A stretch of 64,000 bases of DNA, from assembly GCA_963780865.1 (NCBI GenBank), contig CAWADT010000017.1:1-64000 (forward strand), read 5' to 3'. Below the pieces are notes generated by a model, which saw only the letters and a program-made list of their open reading frames with translations, was not told where the DNA came from and did not search any database. Below, piece by piece: positions 27,401 through 35,107 of this stretch; the stretch's first letter is position 1, and the number at the start of each line of letters is the position of its first letter. Source of the stretch: FEN-1073 sp963780865. GTDB taxonomy: Bacteria; Chloroflexota; Anaerolineae; Anaerolineales; RBG-16-64-43. The position numbers and the translations under genes are program-made.

Positions 27401-27709
27401 GGATTGCGGCGAAGGGGAGAACGGTTCGTAGACCGGACGGGACGCTCCTGGAAGGATTTTGATAAAGGTGCGGAACCCGCACCAGGGGGTGAGTTGATAG
27501 GCTTTATTCGCCGGCTGAAATTCCAGGATGGGATGATCTTTACTTTGGATGCCGAAGGCGGCGACGGCCTGCCCCCGGTTGACGTAGAAAACCCAGAGCG
27601 GGATCCCTTCCGGCCCGGCAATTCCCGGAAGGAAACTGGAAAATGGGCGCGCGGAGGAAAAATCGCGGAGGATAAACCGCCCTTGATCGTCGAAATTATT
27701 CATCGTCAT
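24479..27709 (-). CDS. Large GH94-like phosphorylase, possibly 1,2-beta-oligoglucan phosphorylase
   Basis: 1076-residue cytoplasmic protein without a signal peptide. The N-terminal half is beta-rich, the C-terminal half an all-helical (alpha/alpha)6-type region. The segment GRPGWDDALNGLPGMFGSS near residue 650 carries the Asp expected to act as general acid in GH94 phosphorylases. Length and this motif resemble 1,2-beta-oligoglucan phosphorylases (about 1,080-1,110 residues), which split sophoro-oligosaccharides with phosphate. The start at 27709 has only a weak ribosome site. Downstream of a cupin and a second GH94 gene on the same strand. Specificity is uncertain, the family call is moderately firm. 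Confidence 0.65.
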   Translation of the reverse strand: MTMNNFDDQGRFILRDFSSARPFSSFLPGIAGPEGIPLWVFYVNRGQAVAAFGIQSKDHPILEFQPANKAYQLTPWCGFRTFIKILPGASRPVYEPFSPSPQSAGVRRQMAVGMNELELQEVDPGSGLQTDVLYFTVPKEDFAGLVRRVAIKNISSRPVSLEILDGLPAVIPYPVSNAALKNIGRTIEAWMEVYNVENRAPFFRLRSSAGDSPVVEEIERGNFAFAFLESGGNPSRLPAVVDPECVFGRNTGLSRPDCLERASLSALLEKRQITLGRTPCAFFAAAVALEPGESAVLFEVFGHLGSIEKLEPARERLTVPGYLMQRRAEGNALVRKLTDGMETKTADPVFDAYCRQTLLDNILRGGWPLVWGDPRRPAVFHLYSRKHGDLERDYNDFLLMDEPYSQGNGNYRDIIQNRRCDVLLNPRVVDFNIRTFLSLIQADGYNPLVILGSTFTIPPARRAEVGELADPSQALENFLSQPFTPGTLLGFLTDQKVSLRIPWEEFLNRVMSAADQHVNAVHGEGFWVDHWTYNLDLVESFLEIYPERKARLLFEGAEIRFYDNPFTVQPREKKFVLSNGRPRQLNAIKEDPEKVALLASRSEPRQWLRTGGGRGEIFHATVFAKLVSLAINKFATLDPWGMGIEMEAGRPGWDDALNGLPGMFGSSMPETYELKRLVDFLRQALRERGEGELELPAEMGAFLKEIIRRLEAQRSSRDPDRDYLYWDTVASARETYRASIRLGLGGAMETIHFSEMAKHLADFSEKLGAGIARALSLNDDLPPTFFVYRVEEFEPLLGADGKASLDGEGRPIIRPKRFTPVVLPLFLEGPVHAMKLQENSRDALKLYQRIKEGELHDKKLKMYRLNASLESQGVEIGRARVFPPGWLENESVWLHMEYKYLLEVLRAGLYEEFFSDARTALIPFLDPAAYGRSPLENSSFLVSSAHPDDSLHGAGFVARLSGSTAEFLSMWNRMMAGAHPFTVEKERLQLAFRPALPGWLFTDDGKITFTFLGQCQVTYHNPRRLDTYHEGMRIQKNKLLNAAGEWIELSGDVIAAPYAESVREGKIREIELYFAS

Positions 27710-27805
27710 GGAGTTCTCTTTCGGAAGATGGGAATTAGGATTAGCCTGCCGCGGAGGGCGCCGGGACCGGACGCGGATCCCCTGGCGATTGTTCGTTCCT
27801 CACGC

Positions 27806-28249
27806 TCAGGTCTTCCAAAGCAGCTTGGTGATCTCGGAAATCCGCCGGCGCGCTTCAGGTGGCAACGGAACATGGGGGGTATTGCCGGAGTCGGTATCGC
27901 GGTTCTCCACGATCAAGACGATCGCATCCTCGCTGAGCGTGTGCGTGTGCCAGCATCCCTTCCGCACCACGTACACCTTTTCCTTTTCCAAATCCGCCGC
28001 GCGGATTTCCCCCGGTTTCTCCTTATTCCCGGCAAGAAAAAGGATGCAGCGACCTTTCAGCAGGATGAACACTTCCTCCGTTTCGGCGTGGGAATGCAAA
28101 TTGTCCATCCGGTCCGGGAGCAATTCGTCGATATAGCGAAGGATCGCAACCCGCCAGGTTCCGGAATCCACCACCGGGCTATAGCCAACGCCGGTATATT
28201 CGCGAATTTGCAGCAACGAAGAATCGGGCAACAAGTGGTCATCCTCCAT
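27806..28249 (-). CDS. Cupin-domain protein
   Basis: 147-residue single-domain beta-barrel protein. Cupin motif 1 reads NLHSHAETEEVFILLKGR and motif 2 reads GCWHTHTLSEDAIVLIVEN, so the His/Glu metal ligands are present. Small cupins of this type bind sugars or act as isomerases, epimerases or sensors. It sits between two phosphorylase genes on the same strand, about 100 bases from the downstream one, so a role on the released sugar or sugar phosphate is possible. No reaction can be assigned. Confidence 0.82.
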   Translation of the reverse strand: MEDDHLLPDSSLLQIREYTGVGYSPVVDSGTWRVAILRYIDELLPDRMDNLHSHAETEEVFILLKGRCILFLAGNKEKPGEIRAADLEKEKVYVVRKGCWHTHTLSEDAIVLIVENRDTDSGNTPHVPLPPEARRRISEITKLLWKT

Positions 28250-28389
28250 TTCCAGGATTCATCCCGGGATGTTTTCGCCGAGGCTCATCTCCCCCACCTT
28301 CCGACTCTCCAGGCCGATCGCCGGATGAGTGAGTGCGAAACGATACGCAAAGCCAACCGTCCACTTTCCGGCTCTTGATTGGCGTAATA

Positions 28390-31140
28390 TTATTTTTCTT
28401 TCTTTCCCAGCGTCACGGCGATTGGATGCGGAATATTATCCGGCAACGCGGCGATTATCTCGCGGGGAAGGACCGCTCCCCCCGCCGCCCGCCGCGTCTG
28501 CACCGGCACGCCATCCACTTGAACGGCTTCGACCTGGTAGGCATTGAATTCCAGTTTCTCCGGATTGAAATAGCTCACGTCGATCGTTTTCCCCGCAAAG
28601 ACCCTTTGGATCCGCGCCCGCCCGTTGGAATCGAACTGGGCCCGCACCAGCTTGGGCGAGAACGCCAGGTCGCCGAGCGCTCCGCGCACACCGAAGGACT
28701 CGGTCACCAGCGTCAACAAATACCAGCTGGCGGACCCCGTCAGATAAGGGTACATCCCACGCCCGCGGGAATTGATATATTCCGGCAAACCGGGATACAT
28801 CCGGCTGACGGAGAAATCCTGGCAGTGGCGGTAGAGCTCGTCGAGCACTTGGAAGCCTTCGAATACCATCCCGCGTCGATAGAGCGCGTAGGCGAACATC
28901 ACCGCCATATGGCTGAACATCGCGCCGTTTTCCTTGTGCCCGAAGGCAAAACCAAAACAGCGTCCAAGGTTCAACCGGATCTCTTTAAAATCGGTGTTCA
29001 GCCGGTATCCACCCACCTTTGGGTCGAGCAGGTAGCGCTTGGCCGAACGGAGAATTTCATGCGCCTGTTGATCCGTGGCAATCCCGCTCAGAAGCGGGAA
29101 CACCTGGCTGGTCAGGATCATCCGCACGCCGCTGGGATGATCGCCTTCCACCCGCTGCCCTTCGTCGTCGTAATACCCGTTGTACCAGCCAAATCCTTCC
29201 TGATCGACCAGCCACTCCTGGCGGCGGATGTGCTCGAACATCCAATCCGCCTTGCGGGTCAGGTCCTTTGCCAAGTCTGCCAGGCTGACGACCGCCTTTT
29301 CTCCCGAGAGCGTATGCCGGCATTTATCGAAATACTCGTCCAGCCGTTTCCGCTTGGCGGGAAACGAAGCGTAGTCCACCGGATCGGCCAGCGTATCCAG
29401 GAGCAGCAGCATCTCTTTGGCGACAGTCGCCTGGGAAATTCCCGATTTTTCCATCCAGCCAACCAGCTCGCCCAATTGGCGGAAGTTCCCCGCGTACAGC
29501 GACGCAAAGGCGACGCTTTCCCCGCGCGTGGGAGCCATATCCATCCCGTCGTTCCAATCCGCGCCCTCCAGCCGGATGATGTTGTGTTCTCCGACGTTGA
29601 AGAACGGAGTCAGATGCTGGAGCAGCAGATGCTCAAGGACCGTCCCGCGGTACGCCTCGCCGGAAACCATCCGCTGCAGAGTGCCTTGCCCCGGATGCCA
29701 GTCTTCATCCACTTTCTGCGCGCGATGGATCAGTTGATCTTTGAAGTATGTCTGCGGCCGAAGGAGGAAAGCCGGATCGCCGGTCTGGTCGAGATACAAA
29801 CGCGTTGTGAGCAGCGGCCAGGCGCCGTGATCCATCCAGGTGCGGGCGATATTATTCCGGTCCGCCAAGAATTCTCCAGCTTTGGCTTTGATGATGGTGG
29901 CGTTGCTCCCATCCGCGCGGACTCCGGCGAAGTTCGCAAACAGCAGTTCGCCGACGTCTCCGGAGTCCATGACTAGTAGAGCCAGAGTATCCTGCCACAG
30001 ATCGCGCCATCCGCGGCCACCCCGCCCGTAATCATGGTAGGGAAGGAAGGAGTTGCCGCACAACCGGCGCAGGATCGGCTGCAGCGTCACCCATTTCAGC
30101 CACAGATCGAACCGCGAATCGCCGCTCGTTATCCGCAGCGCATCCAGTCTGCGGGACCATTGAGTTTGCGTGCCCTCGAGCGCGGCTTCAAAACGCTCAG
30201 CCTTCCCATACCGCTCGATCAATACTTCGGGCGAAGCGGCGGTTTCCGCAAGCACGGCGAGGATAAGGATATACGTCCGGCTTTTCCCTGGGGCGATCGT
30301 GGTTGCGGAAAAACGTAATCCGCCGAATGCTTCAAATCCGTCGATCGGTTTTTCCGGTTTCTCCGCGGCATCCTTCGGCGCAACCACCGCCTCCGGCCAA
30401 TCGAGGCTGCCGCCCTCGCCGATGAAATCCTCGGCCACGGGGATAATCTTTTCCGGCGGCCGCCCTTCGCCGTCCGCTCCCAGCACGGCGTAGGTAACCG
30501 GGTTCGGCAAGTGGCCGCGCTCATCGAACGAAAGCGTCGGGCGGACCAATACGCCGTGGGCGTGGGTTTGAATCCGGTGCAAGAGCGAGGTGACATGCCG
30601 GTGATCCCGCAAGTTGCCGGCGGATCGCCCGAAGATTGGAATCGCGGCGGTCGGGGTTAAGGCGAGTGGGCGGGATCCGAGGTTGGTCAGGGTCACGCGC
30701 ATCAGTTCCACTTGATCGTCGCCCAGCGGAACGAAATTCGTCGTCTCCGCGCGCAGTCCCAACTCCTTGTTTTCGCGCGTCAGCTTGTGCCAGAGAAAAC
30801 CGGCTTCCATCTGGACGGTTTCGGCGCCTGGGTTTGCGTACCGGCCGGCGATTTGCGGCGCGGCGTTCCCGCTGACGGACCAGGGACCGAATTTCTCATG
30901 GTAGACCCAGAAATTCCGCGCGGCCCTGGAAAGATGAAGGTCTTCGACTGAAACCGGTATGGTGAGGAAGGTATCCTGGCCGGTCTTGACGTCCCCATGC
31001 AGCATCGGGGTGATCGCCGAAATCATGCCGTTCTCATTGACGAGCGGAAAGTATAGGTAATTGTATTTATGCGGATCGCGCAGAAAAAAAGTCCCATTCG
31101 GATCTGAGAATTGCCAACCCATAGCGGTCATTTCGGACAT
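28390..31140 (-). CDS. GH94 glycoside phosphorylase (cellobiose/laminaribiose phosphorylase-like)
   Basis: 916-residue cytoplasmic enzyme from ATG 31140 (MSEMTAMGWQF). Canonical GH94 features: the N-terminal beta-sandwich with FFLRDPHKYNYLYFPL, then YGRGGRGWRDLWQD, the catalytic Asp in GADWNDGMD (about residue 528), FSHMAVMFAYALYR and a phosphate/sugar site region SGSASWYLL. These enzymes convert a beta-linked disaccharide plus phosphate to glucose-1-phosphate and a sugar. Length is above the about 800 of cellobiose phosphorylases and near that of laminaribiose phosphorylases (about 910). With a GH16 laminarinase-like gene upstream, laminaribiose is a reasonable guess. Confidence 0.85.
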   Translation of the reverse strand: MSEMTAMGWQFSDPNGTFFLRDPHKYNYLYFPLVNENGMISAITPMLHGDVKTGQDTFLTIPVSVEDLHLSRAARNFWVYHEKFGPWSVSGNAAPQIAGRYANPGAETVQMEAGFLWHKLTRENKELGLRAETTNFVPLGDDQVELMRVTLTNLGSRPLALTPTAAIPIFGRSAGNLRDHRHVTSLLHRIQTHAHGVLVRPTLSFDERGHLPNPVTYAVLGADGEGRPPEKIIPVAEDFIGEGGSLDWPEAVVAPKDAAEKPEKPIDGFEAFGGLRFSATTIAPGKSRTYILILAVLAETAASPEVLIERYGKAERFEAALEGTQTQWSRRLDALRITSGDSRFDLWLKWVTLQPILRRLCGNSFLPYHDYGRGGRGWRDLWQDTLALLVMDSGDVGELLFANFAGVRADGSNATIIKAKAGEFLADRNNIARTWMDHGAWPLLTTRLYLDQTGDPAFLLRPQTYFKDQLIHRAQKVDEDWHPGQGTLQRMVSGEAYRGTVLEHLLLQHLTPFFNVGEHNIIRLEGADWNDGMDMAPTRGESVAFASLYAGNFRQLGELVGWMEKSGISQATVAKEMLLLLDTLADPVDYASFPAKRKRLDEYFDKCRHTLSGEKAVVSLADLAKDLTRKADWMFEHIRRQEWLVDQEGFGWYNGYYDDEGQRVEGDHPSGVRMILTSQVFPLLSGIATDQQAHEILRSAKRYLLDPKVGGYRLNTDFKEIRLNLGRCFGFAFGHKENGAMFSHMAVMFAYALYRRGMVFEGFQVLDELYRHCQDFSVSRMYPGLPEYINSRGRGMYPYLTGSASWYLLTLVTESFGVRGALGDLAFSPKLVRAQFDSNGRARIQRVFAGKTIDVSYFNPEKLEFNAYQVEAVQVDGVPVQTRRAAGGAVLPREIIAALPDNIPHPIAVTLGKKEK

Positions 31141-31326
31141 GTTGCTTCTGCCTCTATCAAGGACCAGGATAAGATCTGCCGGCAACGCCGAATGGTTCGA
31201 TTCCCTTGTAATAGAACCAAGGTTACCACGATTTTACAAAAAAAGAGCGCCGGGAGAGGCGGTCGCCGCGAGGATTTTCTATTCGATTCTCATAACCCTT
31301 GTGCGATTTTTCGCGCCTCCGATGGA

Positions 31327-31461
31327 TGTTGAAAAACTCAATTCATGCCGGTGTCATCTTCTCGGTGGTAAACCAACCCCCCTCACTCCCCCCATTTTCT
31401 ATTGGAAAATGGGGGGAGTGAGGGGGGTTGTCTGGCTAAAACAAAATCAACGTTTTTCAGC
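31327..31461. repeat. Small hairpin element with a 25-bp perfect stem
   Basis: Centre: a perfect 25-bp inverted repeat (31375-31399 with 31405-31429, 5-base loop) rich in C/G runs. Edges: TGTTGAAAAAC at 31327-31337 and its near inverse GTTTTTCAGC at 31452-31461. It lies in the 468-base intergenic space 31141-31608 and may also end transcription of the beta-helix gene. The rest of that space shows no gene. Confidence 0.65.
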
Positions 31462-31608
31462 CGCCTGCTCGGATGGATGGGATGGGAATTTCTTTCCCCG
31501 CCTTGGTGGATTACCGGATCGATTTCTCTCTCGCGTGCGGCAAGCCGATGCCACGCGGGGAAGGAATGGGCCGGACTATGCAGCCTGTGTTTTTATTAAG
31601 TGATCCCG

Positions 31609-33414
31609 CTACGGGAAATCGGTGACACGGGGCGTGTGCCGCACATTCGATTCGGTCGATCCGCCCGCGGCATCGATGACATTCAGAATCCCGCCATTGG
31701 AGGTGATCGTCACCGTGATCATGTCGTGGAACCGGACGTTGGCATACTCCGGCGCCTCGATCGCCCGGGTCAGGTAGACATCCTCCCATGTGAAAACGGC
31801 GTAGATGCCGAGTCCCCAAGCTTCGTGGCTCGTTACGTTATCGGCCACTTTATACGAAGCCCAACCGTCGACGCCCGGACCGGACGTCCAGCTGGCCTGA
31901 TCCGGAGGATCGTAGGGAAGCTCGGATTGGTAGAAGTAAACCCGGCCCCCGTTGCCGTTCCACAGCACCTGATACTCCTGGAAGTGCTCGACGAACAGCC
32001 CGTAGACGGTGACGTTATCGCCGTTCACCACCAGCCCGTTGGCGGCGGTGTTGTTCTCCCATCCCACGCCCGATCCGTGATCCGCGCGCCAGATCCAGGT
32101 GTGATCCACGATCGTGTCGTCGGCGTTGATCCGCAGACTGACCGCGGCCTTCCCGATGAACGGTCCGCCGATTCGAAAGTAGACGTCGTGCAGCGAGATG
32201 GGATTCGCGGCATGGCGAGTGGCGTTGCCGGCCGTGCCCACCTCGAGCAGGACGGGCGAATTGGTCTCGCCCGCGTCGAAGAGGATTCCGGCGACGACGA
32301 CTCCGTCCACGTCCTCAACCGTCATCGCGGCGAGCCCGGTTTGCGGGATTAGAGTTGCCAGGCCCAGGCCCAGGACCACCGTATTGGCGCGCGTGATTCG
32401 GAGCGTGTCCTTCAGCGGATAGAGGCCGGGGGTGAGGATCAAGTTTTTGCCGGCGGCAAGCTGGGCGTTGATTGTCTCGGCGGTGTCTTTCTCCGGCCTG
32501 GCGAGATAGAACCGGCCGATGGGGATATCCGTGCCCGGTGTAGATCCGCCGGCCCAATCGTAACCGGCGCTCTCGCGTTTGAGGGCCGGCACTCGCACGC
32601 TATATCGGCCGGCGGAATCGATCTGCAGGAACGGCTTCTCGCGCACGACCGGAACCGCGGCGACCCGGGTAAACGGCCGGTTGGGCCAATCGCCCGCCGG
32701 AGGATTCACGACCCCGACAAAGACCATGTTCCAATTGGCGCCCGTCCAACTCCCCCACTGAGTATTGCGGGAGATCCACTGCTGCTGGGAACCGGAATCC
32801 ACGTTTCCGTCCACCAGCGAGTCGGACATCCAGCCGCCGCTTGCCCAGCCGTTGTCCTGGTGCAGCGCCATATCGCCGCGGATATGCATCCGGCGGAAAT
32901 CGACCCCTTGCGAGACCGCCCACTGCACGGTTCCGTCGGAGGGCGTCACCGAGAAATTTTCGGCGCCGCGCCAGAAGTTGCAGGTGGCATTGTTATACGG
33001 CAGGTAGGCGTCGGAGTGCAGGTTGCCCGTGATGGAGACGTCGTCGGGCGACGCTCCCAGCCCTAGCACCTGCGTATAGAATCCCACCGGAATGTCCACG
33101 TTGTATGTGCCCGGCTGGAACAGCAAGGCGTATCGTTCGTATCCGAACTGACGGCTGGACTGATCGCTGAAAATATCATCGAGGCGGGATTGAATCGACG
33201 CAGCCGGCATGGAGGGATCGAAGATGATCACATTCGACCCGAAATCCGGAGCGGCTTCCGCCCCGGCGGGCGCCGGGGTGTCCGTCGGCATTTCGGTCTT
33301 TCGAGTGGGCGCAGCCGCGGGAGACGGGCTTTGCCGGGTCGCGCATCCTCCCAGCGTCGCGGCCAGGATCAGTGCACCGATCCACCTGAACAGCGACCGT
33401 CTGGAAATTTTCAT
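31609..33414 (-). CDS. Secreted right-handed beta-helix lipoprotein, possible glucan-active enzyme
   Basis: 601 residues. The N-terminus MKISRRSLFRW has a twin-arginine-like SRRSLF, a hydrophobic stretch and lipobox TLGGC. A Pro/Thr/Ala linker follows. The body has the repeated turn pattern of pectate-lyase-like beta-helices: YALLFQPGTYNVDIPVGFYTQVLG, VDGVVVAGILFDAG, DTIVDHTWIWRADHG and NGLVVNGDNVTVYGLFVEH. Similar proteins occur next to beta-1,3-glucan genes in actinobacteria and Chloroflexota and are variously named. It is followed by GH94 and preceded by GH16 on the same strand, so a role on extracellular beta-glucan is likely but unproven. Confidence 0.72.
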   Translation of the reverse strand: MKISRRSLFRWIGALILAATLGGCATRQSPSPAAAPTRKTEMPTDTPAPAGAEAAPDFGSNVIIFDPSMPAASIQSRLDDIFSDQSSRQFGYERYALLFQPGTYNVDIPVGFYTQVLGLGASPDDVSITGNLHSDAYLPYNNATCNFWRGAENFSVTPSDGTVQWAVSQGVDFRRMHIRGDMALHQDNGWASGGWMSDSLVDGNVDSGSQQQWISRNTQWGSWTGANWNMVFVGVVNPPAGDWPNRPFTRVAAVPVVREKPFLQIDSAGRYSVRVPALKRESAGYDWAGGSTPGTDIPIGRFYLARPEKDTAETINAQLAAGKNLILTPGLYPLKDTLRITRANTVVLGLGLATLIPQTGLAAMTVEDVDGVVVAGILFDAGETNSPVLLEVGTAGNATRHAANPISLHDVYFRIGGPFIGKAAVSLRINADDTIVDHTWIWRADHGSGVGWENNTAANGLVVNGDNVTVYGLFVEHFQEYQVLWNGNGGRVYFYQSELPYDPPDQASWTSGPGVDGWASYKVADNVTSHEAWGLGIYAVFTWEDVYLTRAIEAPEYANVRFHDMITVTITSNGGILNVIDAAGGSTESNVRHTPRVTDFP

Positions 33415-33539
33415 TGCCGATCTCCTTACTCAAAAGGCTGTTCCCATCTTGAAACGCTGCGTCGGAATGGGTCGCATGAACCGGCGTCGAGTGTCCGAGG
33501 TCTTCGACGCGTAAGGTTGATCGATCCATCGAAGGAAAA

Positions 33540-33570
33540 GGGGATGACGACCCAAATTGTCGCCATCCCC
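33540..33570 (-). terminator. Terminator-like hairpin after the GH16 gene
   Basis: A 12-bp stem (33540-33551 with 33559-33570, one mismatch, 7-base loop) followed on the minus strand by TTTT. It lies 55 bases beyond the GH16 stop, so GH16 is probably a separate or partly separate transcript from the beta-helix gene. Confidence 0.55.
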
Positions 33571-33624
33571 GACTGTGCTAAAGGCTCCGGCGCAGCACCG
33601 GCGGCGGGCGCGGAGGCAATCTTC

Positions 33625-34608
33625 CTAGGTAGGAGTCGAGGTCGGCCAGCCGCCCGGGCGGGCGTAGACTCTCACGTAATCGACCTTCATGGTTTGAGGG
33701 AATACGGTCGTATCGTCAGGGAAGCCGGGCCACCCACCACCTACGGCGACATTCAAGATGATATAGAAGGGGTGGTTATAAACCCATTCCGTCCCCTGCG
33801 GGAGGTCTGCCGGGGTGTTAGTCTTGTAAAGTTTGTTATCGACGTACCAGCGGATGACATTGGGCTCCCACTCGACCGCAAACAGATGGAAACCGTCCGC
33901 AAAGCGTTCGCCCGCGGGCAAGGCAAACGGGCCGCCGATGCCGTTCGCGCCCGAGTAACCGGGGCCATGCATGGTCCCATGGACGATGTTGGGTTCCTTT
34001 CCGAGATTCTCCATGATGTCGACCTCGCCGCTCAGGGGCCACCCGCCTCCGATACCCAACATCCAAAAAGCCGGCCATAATCCCTGCCCATAAGGGATCT
34101 GGATCAAAGCTTCAAAGCGGCCATACAGTTGCTCGAACTTGCCCATCGTGGTCACCTTACCCGAGGTGTACTCCCTGCCCCCATAATCTTCCTTGAGAGC
34201 CTTAAGAACCAGCATTCCGTTTTTTCCGGTCGGATTCTCGATATAGACATTCTGAATGCGGGGAGTGTAATACTCCAGCTCACTGTTGACCCAGGCCGCG
34301 GTGTCGGAAGGCGTCCATTTGCTTTCATCAACTCCCGAGCCGTCGGGGGCGTTGAACTCGTCGCTCCAAATTAAATCCCAATTGACCGGGGCGGGAATCA
34401 GTGTGGAAGTCAAAGTGGGAGTCGCCGTGAGTGGCACCAGGGTGTCGGTAGACGTAGGCGCCTGCGTTGGTGTTGGCGTCTGCGTCGGTGTCGATAGCGC
34501 CTGGCCGCATCCCACCGAGGTCAAGAGAAGCACGAGCGCGCCAAACAACAGCCCCGGATAGATCGAGTATGGACGCAGGCTGGATGAGTGATTTAGCAAG
34601 AAACGCAT
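33625..34608 (-). CDS. GH16 endo-beta-1,3-glucanase (laminarinase-like) lipoprotein
   Basis: 327-residue secreted lipoprotein: hydrophobic segment then lipobox SVGC, a Thr/Pro-rich linker (TPTQTPTPTQ), and one GH16 jelly-roll domain. The catalytic ExDxxE is in GEVDIMENLG near residue 194. LWPAFWMLG and HLFAVEWEPNVIRWYVD line the cleft, and NVAVGGGWPG and MKVDYVRVY complete the fold. Family members with this motif spacing cut beta-1,3 or mixed-linkage glucans outside the cell. Products could be taken up and split by the GH94 and GH3 enzymes nearby. Confidence 0.9.
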   Translation of the reverse strand: MRFLLNHSSSLRPYSIYPGLLFGALVLLLTSVGCGQALSTPTQTPTPTQAPTSTDTLVPLTATPTLTSTLIPAPVNWDLIWSDEFNAPDGSGVDESKWTPSDTAAWVNSELEYYTPRIQNVYIENPTGKNGMLVLKALKEDYGGREYTSGKVTTMGKFEQLYGRFEALIQIPYGQGLWPAFWMLGIGGGWPLSGEVDIMENLGKEPNIVHGTMHGPGYSGANGIGGPFALPAGERFADGFHLFAVEWEPNVIRWYVDNKLYKTNTPADLPQGTEWVYNHPFYIILNVAVGGGWPGFPDDTTVFPQTMKVDYVRVYARPGGWPTSTPT

Positions 34609-35107
34609 GCGGTATATCCTTTCCAGAAAGGGATTTTACGGTCGATAAGCAAAGAATTGGGTCGTCGGGCAATTTTAAGTAGATTGTCTGCGCTTGGCAA
34701 GTGCGGCGCTTCTGACGCCGAAAAGATTTCGCTCCACCGCTGCAAATTGAGAGAACCGCAAGCCGGCGGTTCCACCTTCGCCACGGTTCCTACAATGCCA
34801 ACGGATCAGGAACATGAGTTACTGCGGGCGCCCCGCGGGATGAACCGGACGCGCGCAACCCAATTCACTTCACCCGGATAGCCAGCTCCTGACGGGCGCT
34901 CCCCGGGGAACGATTTATTTCCATTTTTATTGGGTGAAGCCCTTGATTCTCCAATTGACCCCTTAACCGGAATGATTTAAAATGACTTTAGTGGTGAGAC
35001 TCATTTCTTTTCTTCATCCGGGAAGCAAGTAAAAGCCTCTGTCTAGGATATAGAATTCCTGGGCGGAGACTTTTTATATTTGGTAAACGGCAACAAGGAG
35101 ATTTCAT
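34609..35107. other. Divergent intergenic region between GH16 and GH3 genes
   Basis: About 500 bases. A promoter for the GH3 gene is visible: TTGACC (34955-34960), 17-base spacer, TAAAAT (34978-34983), leaving about 120 bases of leader. The GH16 side has GGAAAGGAT before its start but no clear promoter. No gene seen. Confidence 0.5.

Noticed and set aside
28333..29976. 547-codon open frame antisense to the GH94 gene
   Set aside because: High-GC antisense shadow: the opposite strand carries a full GH94 enzyme with catalytic motifs, and the antisense product has no recognisable motif.
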